Shown here in pieces: positions 34,219 to 43,460 of a stretch of DNA of 64,000 bases (position 1 is its first letter; every line of letters begins with the position of its first letter). This DNA is from Mangrovimonas sp. TPBH4 (GTDB lineage Bacteria; Bacteroidota; Bacteroidia; Flavobacteriales; Flavobacteriaceae). The DNA lies in contig NZ_LBIO01000050.1 in NCBI RefSeq assembly GCF_001280505.1, forward strand, positions 62,001-126,000, given 5' to 3'. Both the position numbers and the translations under genes were made by a program. The notes under the pieces are model-generated. The model saw nothing but the letters and a program-made list of their open reading frames with translations, made no database searches and had not been told where the DNA came from.

Positions 34219-35490
34219 ATGCAAGAAGATTTTCTACACTATCTCTGGAAATATAAAATCCGTAAGGCACAGAACCTGAAAACCACTTCCGGGGAAACTG
34301 TGGCCCTATTGCATGTAGGGCAGCATAATACAGATTCCGGTCCCGATTTTTTCAACGCACAGATTAAAATTGGGGAGCAGCTATGGGCTGGTAATGTGGA
34401 AGTACATATAAAGTCTTCCGATTGGTATGTGCATGGACACGAGCAGGACAAGGCTTATGACAATGTGATTTTGCATGTGGTCTGGGAACACGACACCGAA
34501 ATTTTCAGAAAGAATAATTCCGAAATTCCCACTTTGCAATTAAAGGACACGGTAGACACAGGGTTGTTGAATACCTTTTCCAAGTTGTATTCCAAAGGAA
34601 ATAAATGGATCTACTGCGAAGACGATTTGTCAAAAACCGATGGGTTTGTCTTGAACAATTGGTTGGAGCGCTTGTACATCGAGCGATTGGAACAGAAATA
34701 CCAGACTATTTACAAGCTACTTTTAAATTCCAAAAATGATTGGGAAGCAGTATTGTTCAAAATGTTGGCCAAAAACTTTGGCTTGAAAGTCAATGGTGAG
34801 GCCTTTTTCAGTTTGGCACAGTCTGTTGATTATGCAGTGGTAAGAAAATTGCAGAGCAACCAATTTGGATTGGAAGCGCTTTTCTTTGGGCAGTGCGGTT
34901 GGTTGGATAGTGAATTGGAGGATGTTCACTATTTGAAACTTCAAAAAGAGTATGCATTTTTAAAGCAAAAATTCCAGCTTTCCAATACTTCTGTAGTGCA
35001 GCCCCAATTTTTTAGGCTACGGCCCCCAAATTTTCCGACTATCAGATTATCGCAGTTGGCAAGTCTATATTCAAATGAAAAGCAATTGTTTTCAAAACTT
35101 ATGGAACTCAACTCCCTTGAAGATTACTATAAGGTTTTTGATTGTGAAACTTCACTGTATTGGGAAACCCATTATTCTTTTGGCAAAAGCTCCAAGCCGT
35201 CTAAAAAACGATTGACCAAAACCTTCGTCGACTTACTTCTTATCAATACCATTATACCAATAAAATTTGCCCATTGCAAAGCCAATGGAAAGGAGATTGA
35301 CAATGTGGTGCAATTGGCGCAACAGATTCATGCAGAAAGAAATAGTTTGCTTTCTGCCTTTGCCAATTTGGGAATAAAATGTCAAAACGCACTACAATCC
35401 CAAGCCTTGATTCAGTTAAAGAGGAACTATTGTGAAAGGCAAAAGTGTCTTGACTGTTCGATTGGCGCCAATATTCTACAGTTGGTCTAA
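34219..35490 (+). CDS. DUF2851 family protein
   Basis: 423 residues. The N-terminal block (QEDFLHYLWKYKIRKAQNL, then HVGQHNTDSGPDFFNAQI, WAGNVEVHIKSSDW and VILHVVWEHD) identifies DUF2851, a Bacteroidota-rich family of unknown function. A Cys pair near the C terminus (NYCERQKCLDCSIG) looks like a metal knuckle. No signal peptide or membrane helix, so it is cytosolic. The NVEVHIKSSDW-type strand pattern recalls nuclease-like folds, but I cannot name catalytic residues. Confidence 0.88.
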   Translation: MQEDFLHYLWKYKIRKAQNLKTTSGETVALLHVGQHNTDSGPDFFNAQIKIGEQLWAGNVEVHIKSSDWYVHGHEQDKAYDNVILHVVWEHDTEIFRKNNSEIPTLQLKDTVDTGLLNTFSKLYSKGNKWIYCEDDLSKTDGFVLNNWLERLYIERLEQKYQTIYKLLLNSKNDWEAVLFKMLAKNFGLKVNGEAFFSLAQSVDYAVVRKLQSNQFGLEALFFGQCGWLDSELEDVHYLKLQKEYAFLKQKFQLSNTSVVQPQFFRLRPPNFPTIRLSQLASLYSNEKQLFSKLMELNSLEDYYKVFDCETSLYWETHYSFGKSSKPSKKRLTKTFVDLLLINTIIPIKFAHCKANGKEIDNVVQLAQQIHAERNSLLSAFANLGIKCQNALQSQALIQLKRNYCERQKCLDCSIGANILQLV

Positions 35491-35587
35491 TAGCTTAATG
35501 TTTTAAGAATTTATTTTCTTGGTTTTCGGCTTAAAAATTTAAATTGTTAAATAAATTAACATTTGAATGAGTAAAAATTAAAAAAAG

Positions 35588-36817
35588 ATGGAGCTAAAAT
35601 CAATTATTAAGTATTCTTTAATGGGGACATTTGGTTTGACACTTTGGAATTGTCAGCCAGACTCAACAGATCAACTATATGAAGAAGTTGAAACGATATC
35701 ATTCTTGGAGTCAAAAGTGATTTCGGGAAGTTATATTGTGGTATATAACAATGCAAATGAAAGAATGGCGCCTTTGCCAAAGGTAAAAAGCCTTGGGGAA
35801 TATACCTCACAGAAGGAGGTACTTAAACGTAGAGTTTTGAATGATTTTGAAAAGATAGGATTGGATGATTCCAGCATAACGGAAACCTTTGGACATGCGG
35901 TAAAAGGATTTACGGCTAATTTATCCGAAACTCAATTACAAAATTTACAGAGCGACCCAAGGGTTTTGAGAATAGAACAAAACTATACAATAAGCATATC
36001 TCCATACAAAGGAAAACCTGATAAAGGTGGAGGTTCCGGTTCTACCAATTCTCAGCAAATCCCATATGGAACAACACGTGTTGGAGGAGGTAGTTCCGCC
36101 TCAAGTCATACGGCGTGGATTATCGACTCTGGGATTGATTTGGACCACCCCGATTTGAATGTAGACGCGGCTAGAAGTGTATCATTTCTTTCGGGAGGTG
36201 GAGGAGCCAGTAGCCCTAATGATCAAAATGGTCACGGAACACATGTGGCGGGTACAATAGCAGCTATAGACAATTCTATTGGTTCTGTAGGTGTTGCTCC
36301 CGGGACTACAGTTGTTGCAGTAAGGGTGTTGGATCGTCGTGGAAGTGGCTCGCTGTCTGGGGTTATTGCTGGAGTGGATTATGTGGCTGCAGAAGGAGTT
36401 GAAGGAGATGTGGCCAATATGAGTTTGGGCGGTGGTATATCATTGACTTTGGACAATGCAGTAATCAATGCAGCCCAATCCGGTGTTAAGTTTGTATTGG
36501 CGGCAGGAAACGAATCCAATAGTGCCAATAGTCATTCTCCCGCCCGTGCCAACGGAGCCAATATTTATACAATTTCAGCTATGGATTCTAATGATTATTG
36601 GGCTTATTTTTCAAATTATGGAAACCCACCAGTAGATTACTGTGCTCCGGGAGTTGGGGTATATTCCACTTGGAAAAATGGAGACTACAATACCATTAGT
36701 GGGACTTCTATGGCCGCACCACATGCGGCAGGAGTTTTGTTGTTGGGAACTCCTTCTGGGGATGGAACTGTGGATGGTGACCCAGATGGTAATGCAGATG
36801 CTATAATTCACTTGTAA
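35588..36817 (+). CDS. S8 family serine peptidase, lipoprotein
   Basis: 409 residues, subtilisin family. Seen: signal with lipobox Cys22 (LTLWNC), an inhibitor_I9-like propeptide at about 45-140, and the catalytic triad Asp180 (IIDSGID), His216 (HGTHVAGT) and Ser374 (GTSMAAP) with oxyanion Asn308 (AAGNES). The C-terminal stretch after Ser374 is only 35 residues and ends abruptly; no T9SS domain is present, so anchoring is by lipid. It is a broad-range protease predicted to lie outside the cytoplasm. A strong terminator follows. Confidence 0.92.
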   Translation: MELKSIIKYSLMGTFGLTLWNCQPDSTDQLYEEVETISFLESKVISGSYIVVYNNANERMAPLPKVKSLGEYTSQKEVLKRRVLNDFEKIGLDDSSITETFGHAVKGFTANLSETQLQNLQSDPRVLRIEQNYTISISPYKGKPDKGGGSGSTNSQQIPYGTTRVGGGSSASSHTAWIIDSGIDLDHPDLNVDAARSVSFLSGGGGASSPNDQNGHGTHVAGTIAAIDNSIGSVGVAPGTTVVAVRVLDRRGSGSLSGVIAGVDYVAAEGVEGDVANMSLGGGISLTLDNAVINAAQSGVKFVLAAGNESNSANSHSPARANGANIYTISAMDSNDYWAYFSNYGNPPVDYCAPGVGVYSTWKNGDYNTISGTSMAAPHAAGVLLLGTPSGDGTVDGDPDGNADAIIHL

Positions 36818-36837
36818 ATACAAGAGAACACTTTAAA

Positions 36838-36868
36838 AAGCCACTTTTTTGAAAGTGGCTTTTTTTTA
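36838..36868 (+). terminator. Terminator after the S8 peptidase
   Basis: AGCCACTTT (36839-36847), TTTG loop, AAAGTGGCT (36852-36860), then T-rich run. Confidence 0.85.
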
Positions 36869-36895
36869 TGGTTTAAAATCATCAAATTTGTTTTA

Positions 36896-37123
36896 ATGAA
36901 TATATTTTATAAGATATTACTGTATTTTCAGAAGCACGGTTACTATGTATGCCAGCGTATTGCAGATCGTTTGGGGATAAGGGCCAAGGTGGTGAGGACG
37001 TCCTTTATATATCTCACTTTTGTAACCTTGGGCTTTGGTTTTGCCCTTTATCTTATTTTATCCTTTTTGATGCGTGTTAAGGACTTGCTTTATACCAAGC
37101 GTTCTTCGGTTTTTGATTTATAA
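36896..37123 (+). CDS. PspC domain protein
   Basis: 75 residues, one PspC domain: ICQRIADRLGIRAKVVR-like segment (residues about 19-35) and a transmembrane helix at about 38-58. PspC proteins respond to membrane stress in the phage-shock response. The partner genes pspA/pspB are absent here. Its stop is three bases before the K+ channel start, so the two are probably co-transcribed and may act at the same membrane. Confidence 0.88.
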   Translation: MNIFYKILLYFQKHGYYVCQRIADRLGIRAKVVRTSFIYLTFVTLGFGFALYLILSFLMRVKDLLYTKRSSVFDL

Positions 37124-37126
37124 TAT

Positions 37127-38149
37127 ATGAACAGTACTCTACTTCGTCTTTCCAAATCCAAAATAACTATTGCCATAGTACTGTTGGCCTTTTTGGTGTT
37201 TGCGGGAATGGTTGGCTTCCGGATCATTTCTGGTTATAATTGGATTGATGCCCTTTATATGACGGTTATTACCATTACCACTGTGGGGTTTGGAGAGGTG
37301 CGCCCTTTGGATGACCAATCAAAGATTTTTACGGTGTTTTTAATTTTGGCAAGCATTGTAATTGTGGGGTATGTGATTAGTGTATTGACAGAGTATTTAT
37401 TGAGCCAAAATAGTTTTGAAGAATTAAAACAAAAGAATATGCAAAAGCGAATTGACCAACTTCAGGACCACATTATTATATGTGGATATGGCCGAAACGG
37501 GACCCAGGCAGCTAAAAAGTTAATCGCCTACAAAAAGCCATTTGTGGTCATAGAGCAAGACAAAGAGTTGATTGACAAGTTTGAAAGTGAAATGGTCAAC
37601 TTTATCCATGGAAATGCCAATGAAGATGAGGTTTTGATAAGGGCAGGAATCCATAGGGCTAGTACTTTGATATCGGCCTTGCCAAATGATGCCGACAATT
37701 TGTTTGTAGTGCTTTCCGCGAGGCAAATCAATAAAGACCTGCGTATCATTAGTAGAGCATCACAGGATACTACTTATAATAAATTGAAATTGGCCGGGGC
37801 AGACAATGTTATTCTTCCAGACAAAATCGGTGGCGACCATATGGCGTCATTGGTAGTAGTACCAGATTTGATTGAATTTATCGACAACCTTTCCATAGTG
37901 GGAAAATCCAATGTGAATATTGAAGAAATTGAAGTGGCAATGCTATGCAGTGATGCCGATGAAAAGACGATACGGGATTTGGATTTGAGAAATAAAACAG
38001 GCTGCAACATTATTGGCTTTAAAAATGGAGAAGGGGAATATATCGTGAATCCGGAGGCAGAAATGAAGCTTGGAGTCAATTCTAAGATCATTGTTTTAGG
38101 GCGTCCGGAGCAAATTCAAAAGTTGAATTCTGTGTACAATATCAGGTAG
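37127..38149 (+). CDS. Potassium channel protein with RCK (TrkA-N/TrkA-C) domain
   Basis: 340 residues. Seen: two transmembrane helices (about 13-33 and 69-89) flanking a pore loop with filter TVGFG (residues 52-56, TTVGFGE), then an RCK domain: Rossmann GYGRNG at 120-125, acidic ends of strands, and a TrkA-C domain at about 255-335. Matches MthK/KtrA-type ligand-gated K+ channels of the inner membrane. The gene lies three bases after the PspC gene. Confidence 0.95.
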   Translation: MNSTLLRLSKSKITIAIVLLAFLVFAGMVGFRIISGYNWIDALYMTVITITTVGFGEVRPLDDQSKIFTVFLILASIVIVGYVISVLTEYLLSQNSFEELKQKNMQKRIDQLQDHIIICGYGRNGTQAAKKLIAYKKPFVVIEQDKELIDKFESEMVNFIHGNANEDEVLIRAGIHRASTLISALPNDADNLFVVLSARQINKDLRIISRASQDTTYNKLKLAGADNVILPDKIGGDHMASLVVVPDLIEFIDNLSIVGKSNVNIEEIEVAMLCSDADEKTIRDLDLRNKTGCNIIGFKNGEGEYIVNPEAEMKLGVNSKIIVLGRPEQIQKLNSVYNIR

Positions 38150-38254
38150 TTAATTTTCATTTTAACAACCGAAGCTTTATTAGTTCAAATATTTTTAGCA
38201 TATTGGCGACCCTAACAATAATTGATTAAGAAATAACTAAATTTAAAATTCCAT

Positions 38255-39877
38255 ATGAAGAAATATCTTCTATCGTTACTTTCAGTTTTATTACCAATTT
38301 TAACTTTTGCCCAAGAGTCAACTTCCGAAAAAATCGATGCCTTTTTTAAGGATTATACCGGATGGTTTGTAGAGTGGATTTTCAAGGAAATTCCCTTTTC
38401 AGACACTTACAGCATTCCATGGGTGCTTATTGTCTTGATAGGAGGGGCTATATATTTCACCATATATTTCAAATTCATAAATATTACAGGTTTCCGAACA
38501 GCGATTAGAGTGGTGCAGGGAAAATATGAAGATATAGAAAAGCATGGAGCTGATACTTTATATGGTGATTCCACACCAAATGAACACGAAAACATCATTG
38601 AAACTTTAAGAGACGATAGTGCAGATGGAGAGGTGTCCCACTTCCAAGCGCTTACGGCAGCACTTTCTGCAACCGTAGGATTGGGGAATATTGCCGGAGT
38701 TGCTGTGGCTCTATCCATTGGAGGGCCTGGAGCTACATTTTGGATGATTATGGCAGGGCTTTTAGGGATGGCTTCCAAATTTGCAGAATGTACCCTGGGA
38801 GTTAAATACAGGGATGTTGGAAAGGATGGAACCGTTTACGGTGGACCAATGTATTATTTGACTAAAGGTCTTAAAGAAAAGGGCATGGCCGGATTTGGTA
38901 AAATACTTGCCATTTTATTCGCGGTGTTTGTAATTGGAGGTTCCTTTGGAGGAGGTAACATGTTTCAAGCCAATCAAGCGGCAGCACAGTTTACAAAACT
39001 GTTTAACATACAAAATGAAAATGCCGGTATGTATTTTGGCTTTATCATGGCAGCGCTTGTTGCTGTGGTTATAATTGGAGGAATTAAAAGGATTGCTTCC
39101 GTAACCGAAAAAATTGTTCCATTCATGGCTGGAATTTATGTGCTGGCAGCCTTGATTATTTTAGGAGCCAACTTTACACTTATCGATGATGCTTTCGGAT
39201 TGATTTATGAAGGAGCCTTTTCCGGATTGGGAATTGCAGGAGGTCTAGTAGGGGTCATGATCCAGGGGATTCGTCGTGGAGCATTTTCCAATGAAGCAGG
39301 TGTGGGGTCTGCGGCAATTGCGCACTCCGCGGTTAGAACAAAATATCCTGCTTCCGAAGGAATTGTAGCACTTTTGGAGCCGTTTGTAGATACGGTTGTA
39401 ATTTGTACCATGACGGCTTTGGTAATTGTGATTACTAATTTTAATGGGCAGTTTATGGAATATGGAGTGCCAATTAAAGAGGGGGTAGAGTTAACAGCGA
39501 CGGCATTTGATTCGGTGATTCCTCATTTCTCTATAGTACTGACATTGGCCGTAATTTTATTTGCCTTTTCTACAATGATCTCTTGGTCATATTACGGAAT
39601 GCAAGGATGGGTGTTCTTGTTTGGAAAGGGGAAAACTTCAGATTTAGTCTATAAAATTTTATTCTTGGTCTTTGTTGTTGTGGGATCGTCCATAAGTCTT
39701 GGGGCCGTAATAGATTTTTCGGATGCGATGATTTTTGCTATGGTAGTGCCTAATATTATAGGGGTTGTTATCTTGGCGCCAATCATTCGTCGGGAGCTAG
39801 GGAAATACCAAGATGCCATAGAGGTGAAACATGAGGCCTTGGAAGAAGGTGCTGAGGACTTGACCGAGCATATGTAA
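38255..39877 (+). CDS. AGCS family alanine/glycine:cation symporter with N-terminal extension
   Basis: 540 residues. Multi-pass Na+/alanine symporter. Seen: signatures ALTAALSATVGLGNIAGVAVALSIGGPGA, GGPMYYLTKGL, GGNMFQANQAAA, and RGAFSNEAGVGSAAIAHSA. Odd: a signal-peptide-like start (residues 1-19, ending TFAQ) and an acidic, hydrophilic insert at about 91-124 that is absent from typical family members such as E. coli AlsT. The transport role is inferred from the family. The leader of 105 bases has no clear -7. Confidence 0.9.
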   Translation: MKKYLLSLLSVLLPILTFAQESTSEKIDAFFKDYTGWFVEWIFKEIPFSDTYSIPWVLIVLIGGAIYFTIYFKFINITGFRTAIRVVQGKYEDIEKHGADTLYGDSTPNEHENIIETLRDDSADGEVSHFQALTAALSATVGLGNIAGVAVALSIGGPGATFWMIMAGLLGMASKFAECTLGVKYRDVGKDGTVYGGPMYYLTKGLKEKGMAGFGKILAILFAVFVIGGSFGGGNMFQANQAAAQFTKLFNIQNENAGMYFGFIMAALVAVVIIGGIKRIASVTEKIVPFMAGIYVLAALIILGANFTLIDDAFGLIYEGAFSGLGIAGGLVGVMIQGIRRGAFSNEAGVGSAAIAHSAVRTKYPASEGIVALLEPFVDTVVICTMTALVIVITNFNGQFMEYGVPIKEGVELTATAFDSVIPHFSIVLTLAVILFAFSTMISWSYYGMQGWVFLFGKGKTSDLVYKILFLVFVVVGSSISLGAVIDFSDAMIFAMVVPNIIGVVILAPIIRRELGKYQDAIEVKHEALEEGAEDLTEHM

Positions 39878-39888
39878 TAACATTCACT

Positions 39889-40755
39889 ATGAAAAATATA
39901 AAATCCCATTTCGTGTTTACCAAACAACAACGGAATGGGATTTTGTCTTTATTGAGCCTTATTGTTGTACTTCAATTGGTGTATTTCTTTGTGGATTTCC
40001 CTAGGAAAGAAATTGATTTCGATAATGAAAACCTTGAGAAATTTCAAAAGGAAATAGATTCGCTCAAAGCTGTTGAAATTGAAAATAGCAAGCCCAAGGT
40101 ATATCCATTTAACCCAAATTTTATTTCAGATCATAAAGGCTACATGTTGGGTATGAGCAATGAGGAAATTGATCGGCTGCTTTATTTCCGTGAACAGGGC
40201 AAATGGGTAAATTCCAAAGAGGAATTTCAACAGGTAACGATGGTTTCAGATTCCTTGTTGAATACCATGGCTCCCTATTTTAAATTTCCGGATTGGGTGA
40301 CGAATACTTTTGAGCCAAAATCGAAATTCAAAAAAGTAAATTCTCCAATAGCAAAAATGGATTTGAACAAGGCAAGTCGGGAGGATTTAAAAAAGGTGAA
40401 CGGTATAGGAGAGGTGCTTTCCAAAAGGATTGTCGAGTATAGAAAGACATTGCCTGAGGGTTTTATATCGATGGTGCAATTGCAGGAGGTGTATGGTCTG
40501 TCACCTGAGGTCATAGAGCGCATGTCCGAACGGTTTTTTGTCAATGAACCTGAGAATTTAAGTAAGGTGAAATTGAACACGGCTTCCCGTGACGAACTGG
40601 TAACCATCAAATATATCGACTACGAAATTGCCCATAGAATTATTGAAGAAAGAACCCTTCGGGAAGGGTTTAAATCCTTGGAGGAATTAACAAAAGTAAA
40701 AGACTTTCCTGTTCATAGATTTGAGATAATTAAGCTATATTTGACGCTTAATTAA
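39889..40755 (+). CDS. Helix-hairpin-helix (ComEA-like) membrane protein
   Basis: 288 residues. One transmembrane helix (about residues 17-34), then a region with three HhH units: about 82-118 (weak), about 156-212 (DLNKASREDLKKVNGIGEVLSKRIVEYR) and about 226-283 (KLNTASRDELVTIKYIDYEIAHRIIEERT). ComEA binds DNA during uptake; this may serve competence or another DNA-handling role at the membrane. The gene lies 12 bases after the AGCS gene and 18 before the dehydrogenase, so it may be in the same transcript. Confidence 0.86.
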   Translation: MKNIKSHFVFTKQQRNGILSLLSLIVVLQLVYFFVDFPRKEIDFDNENLEKFQKEIDSLKAVEIENSKPKVYPFNPNFISDHKGYMLGMSNEEIDRLLYFREQGKWVNSKEEFQQVTMVSDSLLNTMAPYFKFPDWVTNTFEPKSKFKKVNSPIAKMDLNKASREDLKKVNGIGEVLSKRIVEYRKTLPEGFISMVQLQEVYGLSPEVIERMSERFFVNEPENLSKVKLNTASRDELVTIKYIDYEIAHRIIEERTLREGFKSLEELTKVKDFPVHRFEIIKLYLTLN

Positions 40756-40773
40756 CTCTAGAATACTATATTT

Positions 40774-41940
40774 ATGAATAGCATGTACTTCACTGAAGAA
40801 CATCAGCTTTTTCGCGAAAGCCTTAAGGAATTTTTAAAAAAAGAAGTTGTACCACATATAGATAAATGGGAAAAAACCGGGACTATAGAACGGTTTATTT
40901 GGGAGAAGTTTGGAGAGATGGGATACCTAGGATTACCTTATCCTGAGGCTTACGGAGGACTTGATTTAGATTTGTTTTACACGGTTATTCTTTTGGAAGA
41001 ATTACAGAAAGTGAATTCAGGAGGATTTGCTGCTGCCATCTGGGCGCACACCTATTTGGCCATGACACACCTTAATAAAGAAGGAAACCACGATATTAAA
41101 AAGAGATATTTGGAACCTAGCATTGCAGGAACCAAAATTGGAGCACTTTGTGTAAGTGAGCCTTTTGGAGGAAGTGATGTGGCAGGAATGCGAACCACGG
41201 CTGTAAAAGAGGGAGATTCGTATGTGATCAACGGGTCAAAAACGTTTATCACCAATGGTTACTATTGTGACTATATGGTAGTGGCGGCCAAAACCAATCC
41301 GGAGTTGGGTAATAAAGGCATCAGTATGTTTGTGATAGATAAAGATACGCCGGGGGTCTCAGCTACCAAATTGGATAAGTTAGGTTGGAGAGCTTCAGAT
41401 ACTGCTGAAATAGCCTTTGACAATGTGGTGGTACCTGCTTCTAACCTAATGGGAGAAGAAGGCAAAGGGTTCCCTTATATCATGCAGCACTTTGCTTTGG
41501 AAAGACTGATTATGGGAGTGAATGCCCATGCTAGAGCCGAGTATGCTTTGGAGTATGCCCTTCAATATATGTCTGAAAGAAAAACTTTTGGAAAATCGAT
41601 CGATCAATACCAAGCCTTGAGACATAAATATGCAGATATGTACAGTTTTATGGAATTGTGCCGTGAGTACAATTATTCCGTTGCTAATAGATTGAACAAG
41701 GGGGAATATGTGGTTAAGGAAGCTACTATTTCCAAATTGCAATCCACCAAAATGGCCGATGAGGTAATTTATGGTTGTTTACAGTTCTTGGGTGGTTATG
41801 GTTATATGGAAGACTACCCTATGGCGCGCCTGTTAAGAGATAGTAGGTTAGGGCCAATTGGAGGTGGAACATCTGAGATTCTTCGTGAGATTATTTCCAA
41901 AATGGTAATCGATAAAAAAGACTATAAACCAGCAACCTAA
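40774..41940 (+). CDS. Acyl-CoA dehydrogenase family protein
   Basis: 388 residues, full-length FAD enzyme oxidising acyl-CoA to enoyl-CoA. Seen: the FAD-binding strand GSDVAGMRTTA and the domain order N-helical, beta, C-helical. The family's GGTNEI position reads GGGTSEI, with Gly in place of the Glu found in medium-chain enzymes; the catalytic base is therefore probably Glu243 (FALERLIMG), as in isovaleryl- and long-chain acyl-CoA dehydrogenases. Substrate is unknown. Two Met codons near the start (residues 1 and 4) are possible starts. Gap to the next gene is 6 bases. Confidence 0.9.
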   Translation: MNSMYFTEEHQLFRESLKEFLKKEVVPHIDKWEKTGTIERFIWEKFGEMGYLGLPYPEAYGGLDLDLFYTVILLEELQKVNSGGFAAAIWAHTYLAMTHLNKEGNHDIKKRYLEPSIAGTKIGALCVSEPFGGSDVAGMRTTAVKEGDSYVINGSKTFITNGYYCDYMVVAAKTNPELGNKGISMFVIDKDTPGVSATKLDKLGWRASDTAEIAFDNVVVPASNLMGEEGKGFPYIMQHFALERLIMGVNAHARAEYALEYALQYMSERKTFGKSIDQYQALRHKYADMYSFMELCREYNYSVANRLNKGEYVVKEATISKLQSTKMADEVIYGCLQFLGGYGYMEDYPMARLLRDSRLGPIGGGTSEILREIISKMVIDKKDYKPAT

Positions 41941-41946
41941 TAATTT

Positions 41947-43374
41947 ATGAGAAGTCCCCTTTTTAAGGTTCTTTTTGCCATGGCTATCGGTTTTTGTGCG
42001 ATGCCTTCCTTTGCGCAAAATGAACTTAAAAATAAAATTGTGGATTTTGCAACATTGATGCCTGTTGAAAGTGCTAGTATCTATGTTCAAAATACAACAA
42101 TTGGTACGGTAAGTAATGCCGATGGAAAGTTTGTCCTTTTAGTGCCCAATGAGTTTGCAAAGGACACCTTGGTAATATCTTCCATTGGGTATAAGAGTTA
42201 TAAAGTACCGGTTGGTGAATTTGACAATAGCATGGAGATTTATCTAGAGGAGGATATTGCTTCCTTGGATGAAATTCTTTTGGTAGCAGAAACGAGACCG
42301 GAAACGGGAAACGAAATTGTTGAACGCGCCCTTGAAAAGCTGGGAGACAATTTTCCAGAGGAACCTTATATTCAGAAGGGGTTTTTAAGGCACAAGGAAC
42401 GTAACAAGAAAGAGTTTAAATGGCTTATTGAAAGTGCCATTACCCTGTACGATTCCAGTTTTACTTCAGAACCTGGCGCAAATTTGAAGATAAATGTAGA
42501 TGAAATGCGCAAGAGTTATGATTTGCGTGATGTGGATAGTTTATTGGCGTACACAGCTTATTTGAAGCAAGAAAAGAAACTAAGGAACTTAAGGGCCAGA
42601 AATTTGAAAAGGGACACCATTGCAACGGCATCTTTGGTAAAAGCTATTAAGTGGAACGATAGAAGGACCAACGGGTTGGAGAGTCTGTTTCAAGGGAAAT
42701 TGAACTTACTGCGAAACCGTGATTCCAATAATGCACTTTTTGGGGAAGACATGTTAGAGAATCATCAATTTGAATTGGACACTATTTTGGTAGATAATGA
42801 TAGAAAGATTTACAAAATAAAGATTGATGAGAGTACTGATTTTGTGAATTTGGAAACACCAGGGATTTATAATGATGGATATGTAGCCAATGGGTGGATC
42901 TATATTTATTGGGACAATTATGCGGTAAAAAAAATAGAGTACGAGTTGGTGGCATCATCTCCTCAGCAAAAGAGTAGAAGCAAAACATTGTTTGGGACCC
43001 AGGTTAACCATAAGTTGATAATGAGCTTTATGGAGTATAATGAAAAAATGTACCCAAGCTATATTTATTACGAAACACCAAAATTGGTCAATGTAGGGGT
43101 TAAGGCTTCCTCTGCAAAACCAGAAAATGACGAGGTTGAATACGATCCTAACGAACGTTATTACTATTCTGTGCAGGAACTTTTGTTTACCGAGATTATT
43201 GTAGACCCAGAAGAAGTGGCTTTAGAGGCGCAAAAGGAATGGAATCCGGATATATTTTCAGTGAAACCGTATAATAAGGAGTTTTGGAAAAACTATAATA
43301 CTTTGTTGGAAAGCGAAGAGGATGAACAGCTTATTCAAGATCTAACGAAGAGGTCGTCATTATATAAGGAGTAA
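41947..43374 (+). CDS. CarboxypepD_reg-like domain protein (exported)
   Basis: 475 residues. Signal peptide (MRSPLFKVLFAMAIGFCAMP SFAQ region, cleavage near FAQN), a CarboxypepD_reg-like domain at about 27-110 (NKIVDFATLMPVESASIYVQN and later ISSIGYKSY), then a long soluble or barrel-like domain with no family that I recognise. Such proteins sit in the periplasm or outer membrane of Bacteroidota. It follows the dehydrogenase gene by six bases. Precedes rpsU. Confidence 0.75.
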   Translation: MRSPLFKVLFAMAIGFCAMPSFAQNELKNKIVDFATLMPVESASIYVQNTTIGTVSNADGKFVLLVPNEFAKDTLVISSIGYKSYKVPVGEFDNSMEIYLEEDIASLDEILLVAETRPETGNEIVERALEKLGDNFPEEPYIQKGFLRHKERNKKEFKWLIESAITLYDSSFTSEPGANLKINVDEMRKSYDLRDVDSLLAYTAYLKQEKKLRNLRARNLKRDTIATASLVKAIKWNDRRTNGLESLFQGKLNLLRNRDSNNALFGEDMLENHQFELDTILVDNDRKIYKIKIDESTDFVNLETPGIYNDGYVANGWIYIYWDNYAVKKIEYELVASSPQQKSRSKTLFGTQVNHKLIMSFMEYNEKMYPSYIYYETPKLVNVGVKASSAKPENDEVEYDPNERYYYSVQELLFTEIIVDPEEVALEAQKEWNPDIFSVKPYNKEFWKNYNTLLESEEDEQLIQDLTKRSSLYKE

Positions 43375-43390
43375 ATATTTTTTTATTTTA

Positions 43391-43421
43391 GTTGCAATTA
43401 ATAGATTAGTTATTATATTTG
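43391..43421 (+). promoter_or_regulatory. rpsU: rpsU promoter
   Basis: GTTG at 43391-43394, 19-base spacer, TATATTTG at 43414-43421. Close to consensus. Expected start near 43427, giving a leader of about 34 bases that contains the Shine-Dalgarno sequence. Confidence 0.65.
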
Positions 43422-43444
43422 CGCTCCGAAAAATTCTAAAAGAG

Positions 43445-43450
43445 AGGAGG
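43445..43450 (+). promoter_or_regulatory. rpsU: Strong Shine-Dalgarno of rpsU
   Basis: AGGAGG inside AGAGGAGGT, 10 bases before the ATG at 43461. It is complementary to the anti-SD CCUCCU. None of the other genes that I checked has a comparable site. Work on Flavobacterium johnsoniae ribosomes showed that bS21 helps hide the anti-SD and that rpsU carries a strong SD, so this site fits autoregulation. Confidence 0.8.
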
Positions 43451-43460
43451 TTAAGACACT

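Noticed and set aside
38150..38254. Glycine riboswitch before the AGCS symporter
   Set aside because: The 105-base leader lacks the conserved core and is too short for a tandem riboswitch.
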